A stretch of 64,000 nt of DNA, from contig NC_089041.1 of NCBI RefSeq assembly GCF_034140825.1, positions 28,409,501-28,473,500 of the forward strand, read 5' to 3'. A model generated the notes under the pieces. The model made no database searches. It saw nothing but the letters and a program-made list of their open reading frames with translations, and was not told the DNA's origin. Within the stretch, counting starts at the first letter, position 1. The number at the start of each line of letters is the position of its first letter. Made by a program: the position numbers and the translations under genes. This DNA comes from Oryza sativa Japonica Group. Its lineage: Eukaryota; Streptophyta; Magnoliopsida; Poales; Poaceae. This document shows, piece after piece, positions 45,911-59,703 of this stretch.

Positions 45911-46145
45911 TATTTCAGAATTTGCAGTCCTTAATACTGTAGGATTACGCTATCCATGTATATATGTCACAGTCTCTCTGTGGGAGTCCATAACCATGTT
46001 GCTTGGTTAACCAATCAATTTAAGTCGCAACGACAGCTAAGTACAGTATACCATACGGCCGGCCGTAGGCTGAAGCAGCAGTGGTATTGCTAGACTGTTG
46101 GTACTTGGTACTACCAGTATTCAACATGTCTGACTAGGACAAGAA

Positions 46146-46284
46146 TATAAAACTCCACTGTCTCCGTTTCAGTTTGCAGAGCAAGCCAAAGACGCACACA
46201 AGTGGTAGTTACAAATGGAAGCTTCTACTGTTATTACTTCTACTTGGTAGCGTAACCACAAAAGCTTATCTGAATTTTCGCTGA
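46146..46284 (+). pseudogene. Possible promoter plus signal-peptide relic
   Basis: A TATAAAA box (46146-46152) is followed at a normal distance by aaATGG at 46215. The frame starting one base after the A of that ATG reads WKLLLLLLLLGSVTTKAYLNFR then stop (46282). This is a textbook signal-peptide core, whereas the ATG's own frame stops after 11 codons. One extra G after ATG would explain this. It could be the head of a lost secreted or receptor gene, perhaps a decayed neighbour of the kinase at 46888. Chance is not excluded. Confidence 0.35.
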
Positions 46285-46887
46285 CTGATCCGAAGCCGAA
46301 ACCATCACCAGTCGACCATGGAATTTCAACTTTTACTGCATATATGATATATACGGATGATCATAGGATGACAGATTGATAAGTAAGTATATAGTAATAG
46401 TTATTTACTAGTATTGCAGATTGGATAGCGTACAATAGATTGCAACTTCACGCATCGAAGCAGCTAGCTACTGATTGTCAGTTTCATCAGGCTTCATGGA
46501 TAAACTGATGGCCGATCAGTAGGGGCGGCCGGGATGAATGGATGCTTCAATTTGTCAACTGGGAATTTTCCCAACATTGTTTGCACAATCCCAAGAAATT
46601 TCTCTTACAGTTATATTTCTAGGGTCGCTTTCGTCGAAAGAATAATTTGCACGGTGTTTGCATCAGAATTCAGAAACCAGGGGTTAGTTCTCTACATAAT
46701 CTATAAGCATGTTGCATGAGTCAACTCTCTGAAAATAATTTGCTACCTCAAAGCTGCTATCGATGATCAGATGTTCTTTGCTATATAGATGGATGATCAT
46801 CCCCTGATCGAAGACGATGCTATCTAATTTAGTTTGATAATATATACACTCGATCGATCAGCTTAGCTATAGCTGTAGCTGCACAAT

Positions 46888-50143
<3,256 letters not shown>

Positions 50144-51916
50144 ATGTGTTTACAGTGTAGCTGTAACCAAAAATTGTAAATACCCTTGTTCTGGAAATGT
50201 TTTAAATTGTCTTTTTTCTTTTTGTGAACAAGTGGTTTTCAGAAATGCTACCTCTGAAAAAATTTGAGCATGAAGAGGAGGAAGGTTTTATTATATATTT
50301 CTATATACGGTTCCTCCATTAAAAAAATGTGGTAATATTATGTACATAGGAAGACATGCACTACCTCCGTAAAAATATAAAAAAGATGATTCCTAAACTG
50401 CTGATGTGGTATTTATAGCTCGCTAGGAATTGGTTTTTTCATGAACGAAAGGAGTATGCGTCACATCTATAAGTAACAGCTACACGACAAGAACACATGA
50501 TAAGTCTACACAAGTGAGTCATTGTAATTTGTCGCTATACAGACCGCTTAAATTTTGTAGACAATTGGTACCCCTTTGAATCGCAGAATTGAGAAAACAG
50601 AGAAATAGGAAAAACGTAGGAATTGAATGCCACACTTATTGGATTCCTATGGGATTTTAAAACACGGAAAAGTCTTCAAACTGTCGTTTGATTAGCACAC
50701 AGGAAAAACGTAGGAACCTTAGATACGTGAAGAAGAAAACATGAGGTGAGACCTCATGCTTATTTTCCTCCAAAATTGCTCTAGTAAGGTTCATTTCATA
50801 GGAATTTCAAAGGAATTGATAGGAAACAATCCTTTGTTTCAAAGGACTTTATAGGATTATTTCCCATAGGATAAAATCCTCTAGAATTCCTATGTTTTTT
50901 CCTTTGATTCAAAGAGGGTCTAGATATTGATCAGGTCCCTTCCTCTCCTAGGAGTTATGTGTAAAGTTTGGTGTGATGATTACAGAGATTTAGAAAACTT
51001 TTATGTACTATGTATGTATACAAGATTTGTGAACAGAAAATAAGTTCTTTACAAAACATATATGGTTCATAAAGAATTAGTCAATCCACACCAACTTTTT
51101 TTTAATATGTCCAGGGATGAGATATACTACTAGTGAAGAACACCATGATCCTACTAAATCAATATTGAATCAAACCATTGCTAGCTTATCAAATTTCTTC
51201 TATGTCTTTGCATTCCAAATATACCCAATGGCTGAAGCTGACCCAAATTCCTATCCCCATGACCCAAGATGGCTGACCGGCTCTCTGGAGATAGACTAAG
51301 GCTGCGTTCGGTAGGACATGTTCCTAACTCCTCCTCCTCGTTTTCCACGCGCACGCTTTTCAAACTGCTAAGCGGTGCGTTTTTTGCAAAAAGTTTCTAT
51401 ACGTATGCATTCTCATACGATAGATGTAGATTAGGTGTTTTTTATTCCATTATCTTGTACATGCGTATGGGTGGTCGGCCATCACATGCTTTGCTCAAGG
51501 TCGATGATAATTATGGGTTCACAAATAAACATGCCTAAAATAAAAAGAGCATAAATTTTCCAAATAAATATTTGTAAAGAAAATGATACCACTTGATATA
51601 TAGGCTCGGAGCTAGCCCGACGACAATATCATAAATATTTTTATATATGCATGCACACGCATACACTTTTCTAGTAAAAATTGGCATAAATATGATACAT
51701 GATCCAGCACCATATGTATAGGGTGTCAACTTTTAAAGCATCCCAAATCGCTCAAGTTTCTCCATTTTGGCAATTTGCGAGCTTGTGTCATCTCCTTCAA
51801 ATGCATCGCAAAAGAGTATGTAACACACCCATCTACACGAAGAACAAACAAAAAGATTCAACATATACACATGCATAAATACAAACACTTCATTGATGGT
51901 TGATTAATTAATTTAC
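50144..51916. other. Intergenic with several MITEs
   Basis: Holds a small MITE-like hairpin at 50364-50454 (TA flanks, cctccgtaaaaat / cgaaaggag), a longer one at about 50568-50925, and a family fragment at about 51300-51420 (ggctgcgttcggtaggacat, then gcgcacgcttttcaaactgc). A 60-codon frame at 51117-51299 is not supported as a gene. The rest is AT-rich. Confidence 0.45.
50568..50925. mobile_element. Tourist-like MITE
   Basis: Left side ccctttgaatcgcagaattg, then ggaaaaacgtaggaattg. The right side is the near-complement (caattcct.. then cctttgattcaaagaggg). The arms extend over about 60 bp. Limits are approximate. Confidence 0.65.
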
Positions 51917-52765
51917 CTATTCATCCACCAAGTCCATGATGAGATCATAATGTGGGTAGCCATTGAGCAAAGCGTCTTCCTCCTCCACACAACGGCGGCA
52001 ACCACACCTTTTTCCAGTTGAACCCTCACCATTTGCCAATGTTGACACCGGTATGGTGGTGGTAGCAACAGCGGTAGCAGAAGAAGAACCAACATTAGCA
52101 TTAGCATTAGCATTAGAATACAAGCGAAGCCTATTTCTCATGGCCTCTTCGATTAGATCAAGCTGATCACGCATAGCAGAAACCCTGGGATGATGATCAG
52201 CATCAGGAGTCCGCATCGGTATCGACATCGGCATCGGCATTGGCATCGGTGTGAGGATGGCTGACGCAATGGAGTTGGGATCGTCCCTAAGCTCGGCGGC
52301 GGAGTGGGCAAAGAAGCAGATCCGGCGAGGGCACCGCGTGCCGGCGGAGCACATGCGCGTGCGGAAGCGGGACGGGTGCAGCCATAGCTCGAAGACACCA
52401 TGGGCGTAGCGGCAACGGAGGCCGTGGGCGCAGCTGGGCACGGCGCCCGGCGCCGCCTCGCGCGGGCGGTAGTCCGGGCACGACACGGCGGCGTACGCGA
52501 AGCGCCGCGTGTCGCGCCGCCGCGCGCGCTCGCCCTTGTGCGCGTAGGGGCACGACGTCCAGTCGTGGCTGGACGACCGCGGGCACCGCTGCACCTTGTA
52601 GACGTGTATCCAGAAATCCTCCGACATGGATGCCCAGAGACGGTGGCCACGATGAGCCCATGCGCCCCACTTGGTCGGGTCAATGGTTACTTCTTCTTCT
52701 TCATGGCCGATGATGCTCGTCGTCTGTGCAAAAACATCATGCATATGATGCATAGCCATGGCCAC
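51917..52765 (-). CDS. Arginine-rich tandem CCCH zinc-finger protein (RR-TZF)
   Basis: Single-exon gene, 282 residues. Members of the plant RR-TZF family bind RNA, shuttle to P-bodies or stress granules, and act in hormone and stress responses. The arginine-rich region has the expected C61-X5-H67-X4-C72-X3-H76. Finger 2 is canonical: C139-X5-C145-X4-C150-X3-H154, separated from finger 1 by the usual 16 residues. Finger 1 is odd: C96-X15-C112-X5-C118-X3-H122, whereas the family norm is X7 or X8 in the first loop. The inserted part is PREAAPGAVP-like. Downstream lie Met-Pro dipeptides (PMPMPMPM) and an Asn-Ala run, both coded by short DNA repeats. The acidic C-terminus has further Cys residues (KRCGCRRC). 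A TATA box lies at 53041-53049. Confidence 0.92.
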   Translation of the reverse strand: MAMAMHHMHDVFAQTTSIIGHEEEEVTIDPTKWGAWAHRGHRLWASMSEDFWIHVYKVQRCPRSSSHDWTSCPYAHKGERARRRDTRRFAYAAVSCPDYRPREAAPGAVPSCAHGLRCRYAHGVFELWLHPSRFRTRMCSAGTRCPRRICFFAHSAAELRDDPNSIASAILTPMPMPMPMSIPMRTPDADHHPRVSAMRDQLDLIEEAMRNRLRLYSNANANANVGSSSATAVATTTIPVSTLANGEGSTGKRCGCRRCVEEEDALLNGYPHYDLIMDLVDE

Positions 52766-52812
52766 AAAAAAATGTATATATGCAAGCTAAGCCTGTGTTT
52801 GCAATGTGCTTT

Positions 52813-52896
52813 GAAGAAGAAGAAGAAGAAGAAGAAGAAGAAGAAGAAGAAGAAGAAGAAGAAGAAGAAGAAGAAGAAGAAGAAGAAGAAGAAGAA
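52813..52896. repeat. (GAA)28 microsatellite in CCCH gene leader
   Basis: 28 uninterrupted GAA repeats, 48 bases upstream of the minus-strand ATG at 52765 and downstream of the TATA box. The transcript's 5' UTR would therefore contain (UUC)28. Confidence 0.95.
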
Positions 52897-53040
52897 AAAT
52901 GCTAGGCTAGATGCATGTTAGAAACTAAACATTAATTGGTATGAATGTTGTGCATATATAGGGCTATATGTCCTAATGCATGATGAAGGATGTGAGAGGG
53001 TTATGGTGATGGGTGTATTGATATGGGGAGGGATGGATGC

Positions 53041-53049
53041 ATTTATAGT
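53041..53049 (-). promoter_or_regulatory. TATA box of the CCCH zinc-finger gene
   Basis: Minus strand reads CACTATAAATGCATCC. A start site about 30 bases downstream would give a 5' UTR of roughly 245 bases that contains the GAA/TTC tract. Inferred from sequence only. Confidence 0.55.
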
Positions 53050-54544
53050 GATGTAGGTGCTTGATTTTTACATATTGAAATGAGTAGGACCTTTTTGTCC
53101 CATTTGTACTTTACTTTCAAAACTGTATATACTTTTGTTTGTTTGCATTTCTTTAACTGACATCTAGACCCTTCCTTTTAATTTATAGGAGACTCTTTTG
53201 TGAGAGAGATTTCGTATATATCCATGTTGTGGTTGGTAGGGATGACTAGGTAGGTAAGGTTTTTGCCTTAGCTAATGTGATTTGCAATGAGGATGATCGA
53301 GATCAGTGTGTTTATTATTATATACAACATCTCTTTATGCGAGTAAAGCAAATCAGATTGGCTTTGTCGCATTGTCACATAGTGTCTTATTTAACGTGTA
53401 AAGGCACATGTGCTTCCAAATCAAGAAGTCCATGAAATTGGGTAATGTTCATTAGTTTGTTTGCCCTTTTCCTTTTTGCCTTTCCCTTTCTTTTTTGAGT
53501 ATTCAATAATGATGTTGAACTTATTTATAAAACTTATTTCATAATCTTTCTTGATCCACATTTTAACTTGGTTTTACTAGACATATATAACAAGAACTAA
53601 ATTATTTCTAATGCATGGGTATATTGAGCTAAGTTTAGCCAAACAAACTAAGTATAACTCAAGCACATACTAAAATGAACTATAATAAACTTAAGTTGTA
53701 TATATAGCACCCTGCCGTTAGAAACAAGGTATATTTTTCTTGAATCATGCATGTGTGAATTGAATTGATTCATGTGGAATTCCTCTATTTTCTCTACATT
53801 CTAAATATGGCATAAATAATTGGAAACATTTGAGAAGGATAAAGGACATCACTTGCAACATAACACATACCTTTTTCTTGAAGAAGTAAAATCATCATAA
53901 ATAAAGGCCAATAAATATTGGAAGACATAATCCATAGATGCCATATGGGATGGGATACCAATACAAATTAGAATAATTTAGATAACAAATAGATAAGGAT
54001 TTGACAACAATATCTAATGCATAGCAATAACAAATAACACAAGCTGAAAATTCATCATAGGATATCCATGTGTTCATACACAAGCTAGAAGAAGCACTTA
54101 GACATAAATGGGACATCGGATGGATTGATATCAGAAGGGGATAATATAAGAATTAGACTTAAGAACATGGGGGCATTTTATTGGGTTCAACCTAGTAGTA
54201 TTGATATCTTGTGGTATATCAACAATGTCGATTCACAATTTGGATTTGAGAGAGGGAAGGAGAGATCGACGCTACTTATAGTCACGTGAAGGTTGGCAAT
54301 AATGGCACGCAACATTGGCGCGTGGCATTCATACCGAACACACGATTTACCTCTTGGTAGATGTTTTTGTGTGCATCCCGTGTTGCTATTTGTCGCGTTA
54401 CATATTACTGCAACATGGCATTCGTGCATCATGTTCTCATCAAGAGAATAGTATTCCTTTTGATAATTTCTTTTCATATATGCGTGTTTTCCATTATGTT
54501 ATTGCTACTTTATTTATCCTACGAGGAGAACTCCTGATACACTA
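53050..54544. other. Gene-free AT-rich stretch
   Basis: Promoter side of the CCCH gene followed by AT-rich DNA. Only short, unsupported frames. Confidence 0.55.
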
Positions 54545-54801
54545 CTCCCTTCGTTTTAAATTACTCATCATTGTAGCTTTGTTCTAGGTCAAGGATTTGT
54601 ATCTTCAACAAATTTCTATAAATACATATAGTTTAACATCATAATATTTATATTTTTAAATTAATCATGACTCATGAGATACTTTTTAAAATAAATTCAC
54701 ATGTTGCTAAACTACATAAATTCCTAAAAATTCATGGTTAAAGATAGAAATGTTTGACTTAAAAAAAAGCTAAAATGATTTGTAATTTAAAACGAAGGGA
54801 G
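54545..54801. mobile_element. Stowaway-type MITE
   Basis: About 257 bp after TA. Left ctcccttcgttttaaattac, right gtaatttaaaacgaagggag. The right-hand TA has changed to CA. Confidence 0.85.
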
Positions 54802-56755
54802 CATAAAACTTTGTGTGGCAATGCTAGTACTGTTTGATGAAGCACTTTATATTAATTCATCAAGAATTCAATACCTTTCATGGTAAGGCTCGAGAACCAA
54901 AATATATATGTGCTTCATGTGATTTAAAAAAAATCAATAATTGAGTATTCATATTCAGATTGTTCTTTTAGCAATGCACATATATTCTAATCCCTCTATT
55001 CTATATTATATAGTCATTTTAACTTTTTCTCCTAGTTAAACTACTTTTAGATTTGACTAAATTTATAAAGAAATTTTGCAACATCTAAACACCAAATCAG
55101 TTTCATTAAATATAACATTGGGTATATTTTAATAATATGTTTGTTTTGTGTTAAAAATAGGTGTATCCCCTACTTATAGGGTATATGTATGCGTATGCAT
55201 TCAAAAAGATGAGTGCACACTCGTGCGTACCGTGTTCATTTTTTTCCTTAAAAAATGAGAGAAAAAACACCTTTTTTTAATTTGTTAATTTACTATAGTA
55301 GGTAGAGGCTGGATTAATTTAGGTGTGCGTTGCGTGGCGTATGTGAAGCTTAGATGTGCAGTAATTAACCAGCCAAACCATGCGTTCCAAGCGTGTGCCG
55401 CGGAAGCGAGGTGGACGACGAGATCGATCCCGTCAGCTCACCTGGCGCGTGCAGGCCACGCCCACGCATGCATTCGATCGATCAGCTAAGCTAGCAATTC
55501 AAGCAAAGCCACAAGCTGACTCATCGATCGATCGGTGTCGACTGTATGTAATACGTGGCGCGCACCACGTCATATAGCTAGCTTGCAAGCTATATATAAA
55601 TCTATCTGCACACACGTGCCTTTTTGGGTTGGGGGTGGTAAGGTGCAGACAAATCTCACCAGCTTCGTTCCCCGCGTGCTGCCGCACCGCGCAGGGCGTT
55701 TATGTGCGCACGTGCGCGGTGCTGGAGATATATATATCCCGTGGAAGACTGACTTAGATAATGCTCTATCCACCCTAAAATATAAGGATTCACTGTCTTT
55801 AAAATTCTACGTCCAACTATATTAGTTATATCGCAAGGTCATAATGTACAATAATATCAGCAATAGAAACATTGTTCAGGCTATGGCAGCCCAACATCAG
55901 CGATTGACTTCCGAGTACAGGGCTAGCTAGCTATTATCTAACTTTTACTTAATTGTAATCCTAAAAATAACCATCACCATACTCTTTACCACCTTAATTA
56001 ATTACTTGTTCATTAGTCTATCATATCTCAAGCTTTAATTTCCACCTGTGTCATATATCTGCATGCGTGTGTCAACTGTCATCCACCAGCATCCAGCTAC
56101 GTAGTCGGTCGTGGCTGCATTGCATATATACATTCATATATGCTGATGATTATGATGATGATCGCGATGATGATGATCGCGCTTGTGGCTTCATATATGC
56201 ATGCGTGCCTTCCCCACAAAAAAAAAAAAATATGCATGCGTGCCTATGTGCTGATGATCGGTTTTCCACCCTCTAGCTTCAAGCTAGCGGTGTGCTGCGT
56301 CACTCTGGCTGCCGTCGGTGCATTTTGTATTGTCCTTTTAGCACAAACCGTCTTCCCACTTATGCTAATTATTAGTAGAAGCTAAAATTTAAATTTCAAA
56401 ATTAATTTTATGATTTTTCTTTAGTCATAATTTATTTTGCAACATTTATATAAAAGTTTCAACTATAAATTATTTTTTTTTCTAATAAGCGATACGCATA
56501 AGAACAAGCTGAACAATAATGACTCAGTTATTCAGGCCGAGCGCATGCATCGGCACTTTAATGACTCCTCAGTTATTCATCGGCACTTGCAATCGAAAAG
56601 CTTTGGGATCGGCGAAAGAAAATCGTCTCAATTAATGTACGTTTTCTTTATAATGAAATAAAATTTGTTCTTTGTTTAACGAGCTACAGGCTCAGTTAAT
56701 CTACGTGTAGCTGATAAATATATACTTTATGTGCAGCGTGCAAGCTCAGAATCTA
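54802..56755. other. Gene-free stretch with a half MITE
   Basis: About 54990-55150 looks like the left half of a Stowaway element (tccctctattctatattata start, gtcaaactat-type interior) with no right end. The part 55340-56330 has open frames near 55380 and 55535 but no recognisable protein. Several gcatgc and gatcgatc words occur. Confidence 0.4.
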
Positions 56756-56983
56756 CTCCCTCCATCCCAAAATATAATAACTTCTAGTCCTTAAGTTTTA
56801 TCCCAAAATATAACAATTTCTTCATCAATATTCTCTTCTCATCTAATTATAACTCTTCACCATTTAATTTTCTCACCTACTTCTACTTCTAAACCGATCA
56901 CAACTTTCTCCTATTTAATTCTACATGCTTTTTTAATACCCATGTTTAAGTCTAAAAATCTTTATCTTATGACACGGAGGGAG
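56756..56983. mobile_element. Stowaway-type MITE
   Basis: 228 bp with TA on both sides. Left ctccctccatcccaaaatat, right cttatgacacggagggag. The interior is AT-rich. Confidence 0.85.
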
Positions 56984-57038
56984 TAGTATTATCCATGAGA
57001 GCATGCTTAGCATAGAGCAGCAACCGGCTATTTACAAA

Positions 57039-58128
57039 GGGGCAATTTTGTTTATACCCGCACTTTGATGTCCAATATTGATTTTACCCCTATTTTTTAG
57101 GGTTTTCGTTTTTGCCCCTATTTTTTTAACCGAAGGTAAGTTTTACCCCTACTTTCAATGGACAAGCTAACATCGTTAAATCTTTGATGGAAAGACATTT
57201 CTACCCTTATTGTGTAGTTCATTTGCCTTCATCAATTGTGTATTTGCCCCTAATTATTGTACCTATATTCTACAATTCTCACTAACTTGTACAAATATGA
57301 AAATTTTGACATACTTTTGCCACAAATTTGATAAAATTTAGACAAAAACTGAAAGAATTTAGGCATAATTTTGACACTTTTTCTTTACAAAACTAGAAGA
57401 CAAATAGCAAGCTGCAATCATCCCAAAATCAAGCAGATCCAAATCACAAATTAGAGCAACATCCCCTGTCAAAAAAAAAGAAGAAAAACTCAAGCAACTC
57501 CTCCCAGCCGCCATCGCCTCCAGTGCCGAGCCGCGGCCGCCATCGCCTCCTCCCGCCGCCTAGCCCGCGCAGAGCGCGCGCCTGCTCACCAGCGAGAGGA
57601 GGTGCGCATGGCCGACGCCCGCTCGTCGCCGCCGCCCACTCGCTGCCGCCGCCACCATTGCCTGGCTGGGTTGCCCCCGTCGCCTCCTGCGACGAGCCGC
57701 CGTAGCCATCGCCTCCTCCCGCCGCCTAGCCCGCGCAGAGTGCACGCCTGCTCGCCGGCAGGAGGAGCTGCGCCTGGCCGCCGCCCGCACGTCGTCGCCT
57801 GGCCGCTGCCCGCACGCCGCCCAATTCGTCGTCGCCTGTGCTGCCCAGATCGGTTTCGAGAGTGACCCGCGTGCGAGAGGAGAGAAGCGACTAGTATAGG
57901 GTTAGATATTTCCCAGGGGTAAAAAGGTAAATCACAAATTCAAAAAATCTTTATTTCATTTATTTCTTTATTTCTTAACTGCCATAAACCCGGGCTCACT
58001 AACTTCCGTCTAAACCAGGGGTAAACGCCTCTTTCGGTTAAAAAAGTGGGGGTAAAAACGAAAACCCTAAAAAATAGGGATAAAATCAATATTAGACATT
58101 AAAGTGGGGGTAAAAACGAAATTATCCC
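57039..58128. mobile_element. Mutator-like TIR element with 9-bp duplication
   Basis: 1,090 bp flanked by a perfect 9-bp direct repeat atttacaaa (57030-57038 and 58129-58137), the hallmark length for Mutator-like elements. TIRs of roughly 90-100 bp: ggggcaattttgtttata.. at the left, and the near-complement (..taaaaacgaaattatccc) at the right. Both contain ctattttttagggttttcg. The interior (about 57500-57880) is very GC-rich, with an internal tandem duplication. No transposase was found, so it is non-autonomous. The perfect duplication suggests a fairly young insertion. Confidence 0.88.
57525..57870. repeat. 166-bp internal duplication of GC-rich cargo
   Basis: gccatcgcctcctcccgccg and the following bases occur at 57539 and again at 57705 (period 166). 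Both copies continue with cgcctagcccgcgcagag and similar Pro/Arg/Ala-coding sequence. The cargo has the composition of a grass first exon, but no protein family was recognised. Confidence 0.7.
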
Positions 58129-58137
58129 ATTTACAAA

Positions 58138-58458
58138 TTACACATCTCATCAATTTATCGTCATCATCGCAAACTTAACTCACGAACAAATGCAGTTGCT
58201 GTTTCGGCCTGTTAGCCTACAACGACGTGGGCTCGCGACTCCATCTTCCAGGCCTGCCCACTAGACATTTCCCATGGATCGGCCCATCAACTGGGCCTCT
58301 TCGTGTAAGACCTCCAGTTTCTGCTGGGCTTATAGCCCACACCACTCTCCTCCTCGACGGCCCAGAACGGGGGCGACCCATTTCAGGCCCACTAGTCCGC
58401 TCTTCCTCTTCTTTTTTTTTTCTTTGAGAGATATCACTTCGTGTTTAAGCAACACTCA
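58138..58458. other. Short gene-free stretch
   Basis: GC-balanced DNA with ggcccac-type words. No gene recognised. Confidence 0.4.
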
Positions 58459-58729
58459 GGGCACCCACAATGCTTATCTATAAGCTCTCTACAAGAGATC
58501 CATGTTAGCATATTTTCCTACTTAGAAGAGATTAAATGAAGAGAGAGAGAGCAAAGCTATCTACTAACCTTAACCTGGAGATAGTCTATAGAAAAACGAA
58601 ACAATGGATTAGAGAGCTATAGATACCCATGTAGACATACCATTAAAGTGGTTTACTATTAATCTAGTCTACTGCTGAGATGTATATGTTTTATATAGAT
58701 AGCTCCTTACTTTACCATTGTGGGTGCTC
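58459..58729. mobile_element. PIF/Harbinger-like MITE
   Basis: 271 bp, left gggcacccacaatgc, right ccattgtgggtgctc, flanked by tca on both sides (58456-58458 and 58730-58732). Non-coding AT-rich interior with a gagagagagag run. Confidence 0.82.
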
Positions 58730-58732
58730 TCA

Positions 58733-59703
58733 TGGTGAGAGATTACGTGGAGAAATGAGTAGGGGAGCAATCTGTTTCTTGCAGGTCTCTCTCATCATCT
58801 CATGATCGATTAGGTCTTCGTAATTCGTCGCAAATGTGTTGGTTCGCCTCCTCTTCTGCACTCGATCGGTGCCGTTCACGATTAGGAAACACGAGCTCCA
58901 TCCAATCTGAGATATCCGGGCTCCATTTCTTTCTCCGATCTACGCGTCCTCACGTTCGCGTCGAAGCCTCGCTGGAGCCGCCAGCGACGGCCACCTGCCC
59001 TGACAGCGGCGGCGATCCATCCAGTGATTCATCGATCCTCCCTCATTTCTTCAGATCCAGAATGTCCTGGATACAATTTCTTCAGATTATTCAGTGACAA
59101 GAGTAGTACAGTAAATTTCTTCAGAATTATTCAAAGACAGAGTGGTGCTCGTTTGTTTAATTGTTTATATGAGAAATGCACGGTTTCTTGCGAGATCTTG
59201 TTGAACAAATCATGGATTCAGGAGTGACGAGACAGCGAAAGTTGATGTCTTTTTAGGGTCCCACCATCTTGAGGCCTTGGCATTGGCATAGCATAATCCG
59301 GAGGAGGGAGAGCCGCATATTCTGATTCTCTCTCCTCCTCCTCTTCTTCTCCCTCCAAACACAGCGCCGGGAAAGCGACCGCTGGGCTCCCACTCCGCAT
59401 TAATACTCGGCCTCCTCCGATTTTGTTTGTTTTGTAACTTTGTTCATCCAATCCAGCCTCTCTTTCTTGCTTTCTTGGAGTTGGAGGTAGTAGCTCGGAT
59501 GAGGTCAAATTCTTTGCCCCCTAAGCTTCCTTTCTCTTCTCTTCTCCCCACTGATAATCTTGTTCCTCCTCTTCTTTGTTCTTGTTCATACTATGCAAGG
59601 GTATAACTTGGTGTAGTTTCCGGTTCGATTCTGGGATTGTTTGCTCTGCATTTCGAGGCTCATCAAGTTGGGTTCTTTTTTGCTTGCTTATCTGATTCAT
59701 TTG
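58733..59703. other. Lipase promoter and probable 5' UTR
   Basis: No separate gene supported. An 87-codon frame at 58834 lacks a recognisable domain. The CT-rich tract 59325-59350 and 59520-59580 suits a core promoter/5' UTR of the downstream lipase gene. Confidence 0.4.

Noticed and set aside
52400-52921. 173-codon frame including a long lysine run
   Set aside because: The lysines are the (GAA)28 tract read as codons; the true gene is on the other strand.
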